Source of the DNA: Peptococcaceae bacterium
GTDB lineage: Bacteria; Bacillota; Peptococcia; DRI-13
Direction: 5' to 3'
Assembly (NCBI GenBank): GCA_020054815.1
Contig: JAIHAN010000002.1
Coordinates: forward strand, 1-57,626
DNA length: 57,626 nucleotides
The notes beneath the pieces are model-generated. The model had not been told where the DNA came from. It made no database searches and saw only the letters and a list, made by a program, of their open reading frames with translations. Positions 8,347 through 18,771 of the stretch are shown here, one piece after another. Each line of letters begins with the position of its first letter. Position 1 is the stretch's first letter. The position numbers and the translations under genes are program-made.

Positions 8347-9000
8347 TTAAATCCTTTCCTCCCTCAACCTGATGACCAGCAATAGACCTTCTCCTATTTC
8401 AATACTCACGCGCTTTTCCGCAAAGACATTACTGATCCCGTTAGGGACCCCCATGGTAAAAGTTCCTCCCGGTACCTGGTAGAGAAGGCCTTCAGTGCGA
8501 ATCCCTGTGACAACCTGGCTTAATGGTAAGAGGGATACCTGATTACCCCGCTCCCCTTCTAGAACCATGGTCCGGGAAACCAGCATAATCTCCTGAGTTT
8601 CATCCACAATGCGGATTTTAGCGTGTCTGCCCTGGGGTAAAGCCAGTAACATGACATTGGCATAAGTATGGTCGAAACGTCCACCCAGGCAGCCCAACAA
8701 ATCCACCTGTGTGTATCCCATTTCCAGGGCTTTTAGAAGGGCCAGGTGAGTATCGGTAAAATCTTTCTCCCGGGGATATTGCTCTAACGGCACACCGGCT
8801 ATCCATAATTCCTCCAGTTCCAGTTCGGTAAGGGTATCAAAGTCCCCCACTACCAAATCGGGTAAAAGGCCCATTCTTTTAGCGTGTCTCGCGCCGCCAT
8901 CGGCACATATGAGGAAATCGGCCTGAGCCACAATCTCTTTATGAAACTCTACATCGTTGAGGGAGCCGCCGGCTATGATCACACATTTCTTGTCAGACAT
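8347..9000 (-). CDS. thiN: Thiamine diphosphokinase
   Basis: CADGGARHAKRMGLLPDLVVGDFDTL, EKDFTDTHLALLKA, GGRFDHTYANV. Confidence 0.93.
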   Translation of the reverse strand: MSDKKCVIIAGGSLNDVEFHKEIVAQADFLICADGGARHAKRMGLLPDLVVGDFDTLTELELEELWIAGVPLEQYPREKDFTDTHLALLKALEMGYTQVDLLGCLGGRFDHTYANVMLLALPQGRHAKIRIVDETQEIMLVSRTMVLEGERGNQVSLLPLSQVVTGIRTEGLLYQVPGGTFTMGVPNGISNVFAEKRVSIEIGEGLLLVIRLREERI

Positions 9001-9014
9001 GGTTTCACCCCGTT

Positions 9015-9126
9015 TTAGTTGATAGTTGTTAGTTGTTAGTTGGTAGCAGTTTAGTTACTAGTTATTAGTTACACGGTAAGCGGTAGTCGGAATTCGGTGG
9101 TCGGTTAACGGTTTACGGTTCACGAT
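9015..9126. repeat. Composite heptamer-period repeat block upstream of thiN
   Basis: ttgatag ttgttag ttgttag ttggtag ... cggtagtcggaattcggtggtcggttaacggtttacggttcacg. Confidence 0.65.
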
Positions 9127-9210
9127 TATGCTCAGGTAGCAAAACCTTCATTCTAATTGATAATTTCAGGGTATTTTCGGAGAGCGGATATCGGAAATCG
9201 GATAGTCGAA

Positions 9211-9232
9211 AAAAAGCCGCACAAGGCGGCTT
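9211..9232 (-). terminator. rpe terminator
   Basis: aagccgcc-ttgtg-cggctttttt on the minus strand. Confidence 0.7.
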
Positions 9233-9234
9233 AT

Positions 9235-9891
9235 TTACGTCTGGGCGTATTCCATCAGCTGGGCCACGGCCTGAGCAGGATTGGGATGATTAAAGACAAA
9301 AGAACCTGCTACCAATACATTGGCCCCCGCTTCTACCACCAGGGGAGCAGTTTCTTTATTGATACCACCGTCCACCTGTATATACAGTTCCGGATTTCTC
9401 TCCTTAGCCCATTCCTTGAGCAGGCTAATCTTTGGCAAAACATTGGGAATGAAACTCTGGCCGCCGAAACCGGGATTGACACTCATCAACAGCACCATAT
9501 CCAGGTCCTCCAATACGTACTGGATAATATCAAGAGGCGTGTGGGGATTGAGGGCTACACCCGCTTTAGCCCCTGTTTCTTTAATGGCCTGGATAACCCG
9601 GTGCAAATGAGGGCAAACCTCGGCGTGTACGGTTAACAAGTCCGCTCCTGCAGCCCGGAAATCCCGGAGGTACATTTCCGGGCGCTCCACCATTAAATGC
9701 ACATCAAATAAAAGCTGGCTTTTGGGTCTTAAGGCTTTGACCACTCCGGGGCCGATGGTGATATTGGGGACAAAGTGACCGTCCATCACATCGATGTGCA
9801 GCCAGTGGGCACCGGCCTTCTCTACATATTGAACAGCCTCACCCAAACGGCTGAAATCAGCGGATAAGATCGATGGGGCCAGTAAAACCAT
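9235..9891 (-). CDS. rpe: Ribulose-phosphate 3-epimerase
   Basis: [44 protein letters not shown]; start set at MVLLAPS. Confidence 0.96.
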   Translation of the reverse strand: MVLLAPSILSADFSRLGEAVQYVEKAGAHWLHIDVMDGHFVPNITIGPGVVKALRPKSQLLFDVHLMVERPEMYLRDFRAAGADLLTVHAEVCPHLHRVIQAIKETGAKAGVALNPHTPLDIIQYVLEDLDMVLLMSVNPGFGGQSFIPNVLPKISLLKEWAKERNPELYIQVDGGINKETAPLVVEAGANVLVAGSFVFNHPNPAQAVAQLMEYAQT

Positions 9892-9892
9892 G

Positions 9893-10789
9893 TTAGTACC
9901 TCCTCTCCTGTTCAATAACCTCTTCTAAAATACCTATATACCTCTCGTATCTCATTTTATCCAAATTCCCCAAGGCTACTGCTTCTTTGACGGCACATTG
10001 GGGTTCATCACGGTGTAAACAGGTCGTAAAACGGCACAGTTGTTGATACTCAAAAAAATCGGGATAATACTTGATCAACTCTTCCCGCTTTAATTCTTTG
10101 GGTAGATAAATACTGCTAAAGCCAGGGGTATCAGCAATGAAGCCGCCTGAAGACAAGTGAATCAGTTCCACATGACGGGTAGTATGTTTTCCCCGTCTCA
10201 TTTTTTCACTGATTGCTCCTGTTTTTAGAGAAAGACCGGCTTCTAAAGCATTGAGCAAACTTGACTTGCCCACTCCCGAAGGACCGGCAAAAACTGAGAT
10301 TTTATCTTGGAGAACCTCTTTTAGCTGGTCCAGTCCCCAGCCTTTTTTGGCACTGGCCAGAATAGAGGAGAACCCAGCTTTTTCATATACTTCTTTTACC
10401 CTTTGGGCCTCATCGGGAGATACCATATCACATTTATTAAAACAAAGTATGGGAACAACTAAATTGTACTGGACCATCACCAGCAGTCTGTCTAAAAGCC
10501 AAAAATCCGGTTCCGGATTGGCCAGGGCGGTAACAATCACAGCCTGGTCTACATTGGCAACAGTTGGCCGCACCAGCTCCGTTTTGCGGGGCAGCACCTG
10601 TTCGATCACTGCCTTCTTCCGGTCTTCATCGAGGATAGTCATGATGACACGGTCCCCAGGAAGAAACGTCTGCTTCTTTACCCGGAATTTACCCCGTAAG
10701 GAACATTCCCAGAGGCTGTTCCCATCCCACACATAGTAAAAACCGCTATAACCTTTGGTTATAATTCCTTCTCTGGTCATAACCATCAC
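9893..10789 (-). CDS. rsgA: Ribosome small-subunit-dependent GTPase A
   Basis: Circularly permuted GTPase: [23 protein letters not shown]-terminal zinc finger [14 protein letters not shown]. Confidence 0.96.
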   Translation of the reverse strand: MMVMTREGIITKGYSGFYYVWDGNSLWECSLRGKFRVKKQTFLPGDRVIMTILDEDRKKAVIEQVLPRKTELVRPTVANVDQAVIVTALANPEPDFWLLDRLLVMVQYNLVVPILCFNKCDMVSPDEAQRVKEVYEKAGFSSILASAKKGWGLDQLKEVLQDKISVFAGPSGVGKSSLLNALEAGLSLKTGAISEKMRRGKHTTRHVELIHLSSGGFIADTPGFSSIYLPKELKREELIKYYPDFFEYQQLCRFTTCLHRDEPQCAVKEAVALGNLDKMRYERYIGILEEVIEQERRY

Positions 10790-12637
10790 CTAGCTTACCG
10801 GAACCGGTTTCCGTTCCACCAATCTTTCGTTTACATAGACTTCAATAAAGCCGGAACCGAAATAACTGATACGCCGCTTCACGATTTCTCCTCCGCTGTG
10901 TTTTTTTTCATAAGCCACATTAACCCCCCGGTCATCGTTGACAACAATTCTAACAAGACCGTCGTTAGGGAGCGTTACCGTAACATTGGCCTGTTCTCCT
11001 GTGGGACCAGGCCCTGCACTGACCACCAGGTTGACAGTGGAACCCTGCAATATTTCGCTTTCCGGCCCAGGATCCTGGCGAATGACCTGATCTTTGGGGT
11101 ATTTATAATTAGTTTCCGGTTGAACCACACCAAGGATTAGTTTATTATTCTCCAGAATAACCTTGGCCTGGTAAAGGGGCAGACCAGTGAGATTTGGCAT
11201 CTTAATCCAGATAGGTTCGGGGCCTTTGCTAACCACAAGGTTTACGGCAGTCCCCTTCGCCACCTGTTTATCTTTGGCCGGTTCCTGGTGAATCACTTCA
11301 TTGGCGGGAATCTGTTTATGATAAACCCGCGTCACTTCCCCCACCACTAACCCTTCATTGCCCAGGGTAACTTGAGCCACTGTAAAAGAACTGTTCACCA
11401 CATTAGGAACAGTGACCATGGTCGGCCCTTCGCTGACGAGCACATCCACGGTGCGGCTTTTTTTCACAATTTCACTGGCACCGGGGGATTGAGAAGTAAT
11501 TAGTCCTTTGGCAATGGTGGGATGGTTCACGGATTGTACCTCACCAAGGCTTAAACCCACTTTTTCCAGTTCTTCCCTAGCTTGTTCCACGTTCATTTCC
11601 ACGATATTGGGCACAGTCACATCACCTCTGGCCAAGACCGTTGCCGATAAGTACATCCCAATGGCAAAACCCAAAATGAGGAGGACAATCATGACCCAGG
11701 TCCACAGCTTCAAGGGGGCAGCCAGGTCATTTTTTCTGGGCTGCTCCCTATGCAACTGGGGTATGGCAATAGTATCCTCGGTTACGGTTTTATCCACCGG
11801 TTTATGTTCCAGCCGGTTGTAAAGAAGCGCGGAGATCAGATCCTGGCGCAGTTCCCGCACGGAAGGGTAACGGTGAAGGGGCTCCTTGTCCATAGCTCTC
11901 AGGATCACCTGTTCCATAGCCTCACTGATAGCCGGATTTATCTTACGGGGAGGGACAGGGTCAGATTGTAACTTCTTCAAGGCAATACTGATAGGGGACT
12001 CGCCTTCGAAAGGCAGTACGCCTGTCAGCATCTCATAAAGCACAACTCCCAGGGAATAAATATCGGATTTTTCATCGGCAATTTCTCCCTTGGCCTGTTC
12101 CGGGGAAAAGTAATGAACAGAGCCCATGATACTGCCGGTATGAGTCACCGTCGCCGTGGTCATGGCCCGCGCAATACCAAAATCCGTGACCTTCACTTTT
12201 CCGTGGGCAGTGATGATAATGTTATGGGGTTTTATATCACGATGAATAATCTGGTTGTCATGGGCGTGTTCCAAAGCATCACAAATCTGCTTAGCAATAT
12301 CAACAGCATCTTTAGGTGAAAGAGGCCCTTCTTCTTTAATAATCTCTTTAAGATTTCGCCCCTGAATGAATTCCATCACCAGGTAATAGGTTTCTTTTTC
12401 TTGCCCCACATCATATATGCTGACGATATTGGCATGAGAGAGACTGGCGACAGCCTGGGCTTCCCGCCTAAAACGAGCCACAAATTCTTCATCACTGGTA
12501 AATTGCTCCCGCAAAACTTTAACAGCTACCAACCTATTCAGATAAATATCCCTTGCCCGGTAAACCAGGGACATACCCCCGCCACCGATTTGTTCTAATA
12601 TTTCATAACGGTTACCCAACAGCCGACCAATCACCAT
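10790..12637 (-). CDS. prkC: Stk1/PrkC-family Ser/Thr protein kinase with PASTA repeats
   Basis: IGGGGMSLVYRARD, HRDIKPHNI, TDFGIAR, one TM segment, three PASTA-like repeats; start likely MVIGRLLGNRYEIL. Confidence 0.93.
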   Translation of the reverse strand: MVIGRLLGNRYEILEQIGGGGMSLVYRARDIYLNRLVAVKVLREQFTSDEEFVARFRREAQAVASLSHANIVSIYDVGQEKETYYLVMEFIQGRNLKEIIKEEGPLSPKDAVDIAKQICDALEHAHDNQIIHRDIKPHNIIITAHGKVKVTDFGIARAMTTATVTHTGSIMGSVHYFSPEQAKGEIADEKSDIYSLGVVLYEMLTGVLPFEGESPISIALKKLQSDPVPPRKINPAISEAMEQVILRAMDKEPLHRYPSVRELRQDLISALLYNRLEHKPVDKTVTEDTIAIPQLHREQPRKNDLAAPLKLWTWVMIVLLILGFAIGMYLSATVLARGDVTVPNIVEMNVEQAREELEKVGLSLGEVQSVNHPTIAKGLITSQSPGASEIVKKSRTVDVLVSEGPTMVTVPNVVNSSFTVAQVTLGNEGLVVGEVTRVYHKQIPANEVIHQEPAKDKQVAKGTAVNLVVSKGPEPIWIKMPNLTGLPLYQAKVILENNKLILGVVQPETNYKYPKDQVIRQDPGPESEILQGSTVNLVVSAGPGPTGEQANVTVTLPNDGLVRIVVNDDRGVNVAYEKKHSGGEIVKRRISYFGSGFIEVYVNERLVERKPVPVS

Positions 12638-12678
12638 CTCACCCCTTTCTGTCTGACAGTTCATTGTTCCACAGGGTT

Positions 12679-13389
12679 TTATTCATACTGGACAAGCACA
12701 ACTGTAATATTATCGTTTCCACCGCGTTCCAGGGCCAGGTTCACCAAATGCTTGACTTTTTCTTTTAAATTGCTTTCCTCACTAAGGACCGTCTTAATTT
12801 CCTGGTCCGACACGTGATTGGACAGTCCGTCTGTGCATAAAAGCAACATATCCCCCGGTAAAGCCGGCGTTGTGGTAAAGTCAATCTGGGGCAGCACCTG
12901 GGTTCCCAAAGCTCTCGTTAAGATATTACGCTGCGGATGATACTGGGCTTCTTCCACGGTGATACCTCCTTTTTGCAGGAGTTCGTTCACCAGGGAATGG
13001 TCCTGGGTCAGTAAAGTAAGAGCCTGGTCACGGTATAAATAAGCTCGACTATCACCGATATGGGCGATGTAAATTGAGCCTTTTTGAAACAAAGCCGCAG
13101 TGACGGTAGTTCCCATTCCACAAAGATTCTCACTCTGACCTTGCTGCAAAATTAAAGAATTAGCTTTTAACAGCGCCGTGTGGAGTAAACGACTGGGATT
13201 CTCCTCCAGATGGGGTTCCCGTATTTCTTCATCTATCACTTTAATAGCCATACTGCTGGCCACAGCCCCTCCCAAATGGCCGCCCATACCGTCGGCCACG
13301 ACAAAGAGGCCTCTGTCAGCAGAGACCAGATAGTTATCCTCATTATCTTTACGGACAAGTCCTACATCTGTTAAAGCATTCACATGCAT
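12679..13389 (-). CDS. prpC: PP2C-family Ser/Thr phosphatase
   Basis: DVGLVRKDNEDNYL, VADGMGGHLGG, GDSRAYLYR, LLCTDGLSNHV, GGNDNITVVLV. Confidence 0.92.
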   Translation of the reverse strand: MHVNALTDVGLVRKDNEDNYLVSADRGLFVVADGMGGHLGGAVASSMAIKVIDEEIREPHLEENPSRLLHTALLKANSLILQQGQSENLCGMGTTVTAALFQKGSIYIAHIGDSRAYLYRDQALTLLTQDHSLVNELLQKGGITVEEAQYHPQRNILTRALGTQVLPQIDFTTTPALPGDMLLLCTDGLSNHVSDQEIKTVLSEESNLKEKVKHLVNLALERGGNDNITVVLVQYE

Positions 13390-13404
13390 ACTCTCACCTC
13401 ACAC

Positions 13405-14496
13405 CTACCGAGGTGCAGCATTGGCGGGATAAGTCCCTGCCAATTGTCCACACGCAGCCTGGATGTCGCTACCTTTTTCTTCCCGGATGACAGCTTTGAT
13501 ACCGTTATCCTCCAGGGCTTTTACAAACCTGTACACTTCCGTTAAGGCCGGGCGCTGGTAAACATTATTGTCTGTAGTATTCACAGGAATAATATTGACA
13601 TTGGCTTCCAGGCCCCGGAGAAGTTTTACCAGAGCATGGACTTCCTTAAGCCCGTCATTAAATCCTTTTACCAAAGCATATTCAAAGGTAATTCTTCGCC
13701 CCGTGAGTTCTATGTATTCACGACAGGCCTTAATTAGTTCCTCTAAAGGATATTTTTGATTAACCGGCATGATCTGATTGCGCAACTCATTGGTGGGCGC
13801 ATGGAGGGAGACAGCCAGGACAATATCCAGTTTCTCCAGGGCTAATTCTCTAATCTGGGGTACCAAACCGCAAGTAGATATGGTAAAGCGGCGGATGCCA
13901 ATATTTTGTCCTTGTTCATTATGCAAAATGCGAATACTTTTTAGAACAGCTGCTAAGTTAAGGAGGGGTTCTCCCATCCCCATATAGACCACGTTATTAA
14001 TTTTAAAGTCATTCTCGACCTTGCGCCTGTAATAAGTAATATCCAGCACCTGCCCAGCGATTTCACCGGCCGTGAGATTCCTGGTAAACTTTAGTTTACC
14101 CGTGGCACAGAAACCGCAGCCCATGGGACAACCCACTTGTGTGGAAAGGCAAACTGTATAGCGTGTCTTCGTGATATCGCCCGTATGGTGTAGTAACACG
14201 CTTTCGATATTACATCCATCTTTTAATTCCCATAGAAATTTTCTTGTGCCATCATGGCTTACCCGTTCTATAAGCAGTTTATGAGGTATCAATTCAGCAT
14301 ATTGTTCCAGCTTTTTTTTTGTTTCTTGACCGATATTGCGCATTTCCGTCCAGTTCTGGACTGCTTTATCCTGGACCCACTGAAATATTTGCTGACCTCG
14401 AAAAGATTTTTCCCCCAAAGAAGTTAATAACTCTTTCATTTCCTCTAATGTTAGTCCCCGGATGTCAGTTTTTGCTTCCTTCATGGCCCTCTCCAT
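13405..14496 (-). CDS. rlmN: 23S rRNA (A2503-C2)-methyltransferase, radical SAM
   Basis: CLSTQVGCPMGCGFCATG, YMGMGEPLLN, C-terminal GSDIQAACGQL. Confidence 0.96.
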   Translation of the reverse strand: MERAMKEAKTDIRGLTLEEMKELLTSLGEKSFRGQQIFQWVQDKAVQNWTEMRNIGQETKKKLEQYAELIPHKLLIERVSHDGTRKFLWELKDGCNIESVLLHHTGDITKTRYTVCLSTQVGCPMGCGFCATGKLKFTRNLTAGEIAGQVLDITYYRRKVENDFKINNVVYMGMGEPLLNLAAVLKSIRILHNEQGQNIGIRRFTISTCGLVPQIRELALEKLDIVLAVSLHAPTNELRNQIMPVNQKYPLEELIKACREYIELTGRRITFEYALVKGFNDGLKEVHALVKLLRGLEANVNIIPVNTTDNNVYQRPALTEVYRFVKALEDNGIKAVIREEKGSDIQAACGQLAGTYPANAAPR

Positions 14497-14523
14497 TATC
14501 TTTACTCGGGTTTACTAATATTA

Positions 14524-15879
14524 TCAACTTGGTAAAGGCTTTTCTAAACCTGCGATAAAGAAACCGTCCATACCATCCACAAAGGGTAAAAACTGCACCA
14601 TTCCTCGTTCCAGTTGGGCTAGTTTTTCTTGACCAGCGGGTTCATAGGGAAGGTATGGTTTAAGATTGATGCTTTTGAGTTCGGGATGAGAGGCTTTAAT
14701 GGCTTCAATGACGCCAAAATTTTCTTCCGGTTCTATAGTACAGGTGCTGTAAATAAGCCTTCCCCCCGGTGCCAATACTTTTAAAACACTCTCTAAAATT
14801 GCCTTCTGCAGGCTCGCAAGTATTGTAATATCCTCAGGCTTCTTCCGCCAGCGGGCATCGGGACGCCGGCGGATGACACCCAGACCGGAACAGGGGGCGT
14901 CAACCAAAATCAGCGGATAATGGGCTTTCGCTATTTCACCGATTTTGGTGGCATCTTGCAGTTGGGTCCTAATGATCGTAATTCCTAACCGCCTGGCATT
15001 TTCGTTGATCAAATTAAGACGGTGCTCATGAACATCACAGGCCACAATGAGTCCTTTATCCTCCATGAGCTGGGCTAAATGGGTAGTCTTGCCGCCCGGG
15101 CCTGCACACACGTCCAAAACCGTCTGATGGGGCTTAGGTTTTAACATGTGGGCCACTAACATAGAACTTTCATCTTGTACTGTAAACAATCCTGCTTGAA
15201 ACGCGGACAATTTATTTAAGGGCGGTGCTGATTTTAAAAGAAGCCCCTCGGGAACTTTATGGCTTAAAGCGACCTCACACCCCTCCGTCGCCAGGCGGTC
15301 CTGTAATGACTCTCTGGTTGTCCGCAGGGTATTTGTCCTGATCCATAAATCTGCCGGCGCATTATTGAATTCACAAAGTTTAATGGTATTCTCCAGCCCG
15401 TAACGGTCTAGCCAGCGCCGTACCATCCAGCGGGGGTGGGAATAAACCACTTCCAAATATAAAAGAGGGTCATCCTCTTGGCGGGGGAGTTTGACTTGTC
15501 CGGGATTTCGCAGGTAGTTACGTAAAACACCATTGATTAAACCGGCTACCCCCCTATGAAACAGCTTCTTGGCCAGTTTAACCGCTTCATCGGTAACGGC
15601 GGCCGGTGGCACTCTATCCATGTGGTTCAACTGGTAAAAAGCCAGACGTAACAAAAGGCGGGGTCCTGTTTCCAGTTTACCCGCTTTTTTCACCAGTTGA
15701 TGAATGAACCAGTCCAGCCTGGCCTGGTATTTAATTGTACCATAAACCAGTTCGGTCACAAAAGCCCGGTCCAGGGAGGATAGTTCATACTTATTTAAAT
15801 ACTCGTCGAGGAGGAGGTTGGCATAGCCCCCCTCCTCGACCTTTAAAAGAACCCTGTAAGCTAGTTCTCTAGCTTTCAT
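14524..15879 (-). CDS. rsmB: 16S rRNA (C967-C5)-methyltransferase
   Basis: NusB-like N-terminus; DVCAGPGGKTTHLAQ, VDAPCSGLGVIRRRPDARW, YSTCTIEPEEN. Confidence 0.95.
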   Translation of the reverse strand: MKARELAYRVLLKVEEGGYANLLLDEYLNKYELSSLDRAFVTELVYGTIKYQARLDWFIHQLVKKAGKLETGPRLLLRLAFYQLNHMDRVPPAAVTDEAVKLAKKLFHRGVAGLINGVLRNYLRNPGQVKLPRQEDDPLLYLEVVYSHPRWMVRRWLDRYGLENTIKLCEFNNAPADLWIRTNTLRTTRESLQDRLATEGCEVALSHKVPEGLLLKSAPPLNKLSAFQAGLFTVQDESSMLVAHMLKPKPHQTVLDVCAGPGGKTTHLAQLMEDKGLIVACDVHEHRLNLINENARRLGITIIRTQLQDATKIGEIAKAHYPLILVDAPCSGLGVIRRRPDARWRKKPEDITILASLQKAILESVLKVLAPGGRLIYSTCTIEPEENFGVIEAIKASHPELKSINLKPYLPYEPAGQEKLAQLERGMVQFLPFVDGMDGFFIAGLEKPLPS

Positions 15880-15886
15880 CTACCTG

Positions 15887-16588
15887 CTATTCTTCCCTTC
15901 GTCCCAATAATCCAGATAACAATAATAGTCTAACCAAATTTAAAACGGCTACTAAAGCAGCTGCTACATAGGTTAGGGCGGCAGCATCAAGGACAGCTTT
16001 AGTTCCTGGCACTTCTGCACGGGAAATAAAACCCCGCCCTTCCAGGACAGCAAGAGCCCGGCTGGAGGCATTAAATTCAACGGGAAGGGTCACCAATTGA
16101 AAGAGTACTACGGCAGAAAAGAGATACACCCCAAACTTAACCAGAGTAGGACTGGCCAGAATCAGCCCCAGGATGAAAAGGGGCAGGGCCAGGTTTGAGC
16201 CGAAGGAGGCTACAGGCAACAGGCTGTGCCTGATATTCAGGGGCAAATAGCCCACATCATGCTGGATGGCATGACCCGTTTCGTGGGCAGCCACACCTAA
16301 GGCGGCCAGGGAAGTACCACGGTAGACCTGGGGTGACAGTCTTACTACTTTCGTTCGGGGATCATAGTGGTCACTGAGATGCCCCTCGGTCATCTCCACT
16401 TCCACATGGTCCAGGCCCTGCTGTCTTAAAATTTCCCTGGCCACGGCTGCACCTGTCAGGCCACGGCTTGAGGCTACACGGGAGAAATGCTCAAAGGCAG
16501 ACGATACTTTGTACTGGGCATACATAGCTAACAGGATGCCGGGAATCACTATGAGCATGGTAGGATCAAAAAATGGACCGTAAAACAT
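15887..16588 (-). CDS. YugP-like neutral zinc metallopeptidase
   Basis: AAHETGHAIQHD, VEFNASSRAL, multi-TM. Confidence 0.9.
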   Translation of the reverse strand: MFYGPFFDPTMLIVIPGILLAMYAQYKVSSAFEHFSRVASSRGLTGAAVAREILRQQGLDHVEVEMTEGHLSDHYDPRTKVVRLSPQVYRGTSLAALGVAAHETGHAIQHDVGYLPLNIRHSLLPVASFGSNLALPLFILGLILASPTLVKFGVYLFSAVVLFQLVTLPVEFNASSRALAVLEGRGFISRAEVPGTKAVLDAAALTYVAAALVAVLNLVRLLLLSGLLGRREE

Positions 16589-16591
16589 TCT

Positions 16592-17371
16592 CTAACCTCC
16601 TTGTTGAAAAAATTTAATAGCTTCCTCTACTTTACCAAGGTCAACCAGGGTATTACAACAAGGCCCTTCGGGACGTTGGTTGACCACACCCATGACAGGT
16701 AAACCCACTGTATCCTGGAGACCACTGGTCAAATCCCGTTCACAGGCAATGGCCACTACAGCTTCCGGCCTGTATTCTTTAATAAACTTACGGGCGAAGG
16801 TCCCGCCTGTGGCTACCACCAGGTTCACCTGATACTGTCGGGCAATCTTTAGGAGACTCTCCACCGGGCATTTACCACATTCTCTGCAGTTATTGACGTC
16901 AATAGTAATTTTATGCGGGCACTCCACCCATTGTAAACAGTGGGGCGCCAGGATCAGAATGCGCTTTTTCGGTTGAGATTTTACCGTTGTCTTGACAAGC
17001 TGGTTGGATACCTGGATATAGGAATTTTTAATTTTATCCTCATCCACACCCAGCCATTTGCCAAACTGGGGGGCAAAGGGGAATAGGACATTGGTGGCTG
17101 TGTACATGACATTTTCCAAAGAGGGAATGGTTTTGGCGTGCCAAATGCTCCAGACCAGGGCCACCAGGCCCAGGCCCAGCACCAGGAAGAAACAGATAAT
17201 AACCGCCACGATCACAGTAAGAATGACTTTGTTCAGCAATAGCCCCTGGCGTGCCACAATCCACCAGGCCAGAAAAAGTATAGAGATTAAAATGGTTAGA
17301 CTGAGAGCCAAAAGACCGATAAATAGTCTTTTTCTGATATGCTGGTCAATTTTAAGATGTTCCGAAAACAT
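16592..17371 (-). CDS. DUF116 domain-containing membrane protein
   Basis: LAPHCLQWVECPHKITIDVNNCRECGKC, VNQRPEGPCCNT Cys motifs. Confidence 0.85.
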   Translation of the reverse strand: MFSEHLKIDQHIRKRLFIGLLALSLTILISILFLAWWIVARQGLLLNKVILTVIVAVIICFFLVLGLGLVALVWSIWHAKTIPSLENVMYTATNVLFPFAPQFGKWLGVDEDKIKNSYIQVSNQLVKTTVKSQPKKRILILAPHCLQWVECPHKITIDVNNCRECGKCPVESLLKIARQYQVNLVVATGGTFARKFIKEYRPEAVVAIACERDLTSGLQDTVGLPVMGVVNQRPEGPCCNTLVDLGKVEEAIKFFQQGG

Positions 17372-18293
17372 AGCCTACCTCGAGATGATAACCATTACAA
17401 AAACTTGCGGCAGCCATAGTCTGTTTGCCAAAGGGCTGTACTTTTGTGACTAAAATACTCCCTTCCCCCGTTTGCACAACAAGCCCCTGATCCTTCACAA
17501 TCTTAAGAACTGTACCGGGCTGGGCTTTTTGTTCCGTCTGGTGATAAACTTGGGCTCCCCTTATTTTCAGAATACTGCCTTTATACATGGTATATGCCCC
17601 CGGCCAGGGTTCCAGACCCCTAATCTGGTTAACAATAGTCTCGGCGCTTTTTTCCCAGTGGATTAATTCATGCTCCTTTGTTAAAAGAGGAGCATAGCTA
17701 AAGGCTAACCCTCTTTGGGAGACAGGTGAAATCTTCTTATCCCGCCAGAGTTCAATGGTTTTTACCAGAAGACCGGCGCCAACCTGGGCTAAAAGGTCAT
17801 GGAGCTCCCCTGTGGTCATGTCCGAAGGAATAGAAACCTCTTCCTTTAAGAGCATATCTCCTGTATCCAGACCGGTATCCATCAGCATAGTCGTAATACC
17901 GGTAACCTTTTCACCGTTCATAATCGCCCAATGAATGGGAGCAGGGCCACGATAAGCAGGCAAAAGTGAAGCATGAACATTAATACAGCCGTAAGGCGGC
18001 ATACTTAAAATATTTGGGGTTAAAATCTGGCCAAAAGCCACCACCACGATTAAATCCGGTGAAAGATCCTTCAGTATCTCCACAAACCCTTGTTCTCTGA
18101 TTTTTTGCGGTTGATAAATGTTTAATCCCAAGGCTAAAGCAGCCTCTTTTACCGGAGAATAACTTAGTTTTTGCCCCCTCCCTCTGGGACGATCCGGCTG
18201 GGTAATTACCGCAATAATCTCATGTCCCGCCTCATATAAGGCTTTAAGGGAAGGTACGGCAAACTCCGGTGTTCCCATGAAAACTATGCGCAT
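17352..18293 (-). CDS. fmt: Methionyl-tRNA formyltransferase
   Basis: MRIVFMGTPEFAVPSL, NVHASLLPAYRGPAPIHWAI. Confidence 0.96.
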   Translation of the reverse strand: MRIVFMGTPEFAVPSLKALYEAGHEIIAVITQPDRPRGRGQKLSYSPVKEAALALGLNIYQPQKIREQGFVEILKDLSPDLIVVVAFGQILTPNILSMPPYGCINVHASLLPAYRGPAPIHWAIMNGEKVTGITTMLMDTGLDTGDMLLKEEVSIPSDMTTGELHDLLAQVGAGLLVKTIELWRDKKISPVSQRGLAFSYAPLLTKEHELIHWEKSAETIVNQIRGLEPWPGAYTMYKGSILKIRGAQVYHQTEQKAQPGTVLKIVKDQGLVVQTGEGSILVTKVQPFGKQTMAAASFCNGYHLEVGYVFGTS

Positions 18294-18301
18294 TGTGCCT
18301 C

Positions 18302-18760
18302 CTACTCCACAGTTCGTAAATTCTGAGCTTTATCGATAAACAGTATCCCTTCCAAATGATCCATCTCATGCTGAAAGGCTCTGGCCAATAAGTCTTCGGC
18401 TTTTATTTCCACGGTTTTTCCCTGACGGTTGAGACCCTTTATTTTAATCTTTTTTGCCCTGGCTACCTCTCCCACTATACCAGGTACACTGAGACATCCT
18501 TCTGTATCGGTTTCCAGACCCTCGCTGAAGACAATTTGCGGGTTAATCAGCTCGAATAATTCTTCATCTCCGATATCCACAACGATGACACGTTTGGAAA
18601 CACCTATCTGGGGTGCAGCCAAACCCACACCGTTAGCGGCATACATGGTCTCTTTCATATTGTCTAATAATCTTAGGATGCTGTCATTGATCTCTTTCAC
18701 TTCTTTGGCTTTTTCCCTCAGGATGGGATCACCTTTTTTTACAATTTGATAGACGGCCAT
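18302..18760 (-). CDS. def: Peptide deformylase
   Basis: GVGLAAPQIG, EGCLSVPG, QHEMDHLEGILFID. Confidence 0.96.
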   Translation of the reverse strand: MAVYQIVKKGDPILREKAKEVKEINDSILRLLDNMKETMYAANGVGLAAPQIGVSKRVIVVDIGDEELFELINPQIVFSEGLETDTEGCLSVPGIVGEVARAKKIKIKGLNRQGKTVEIKAEDLLARAFQHEMDHLEGILFIDKAQNLRTVE

Positions 18761-18771
18761 TCTTACACTCC

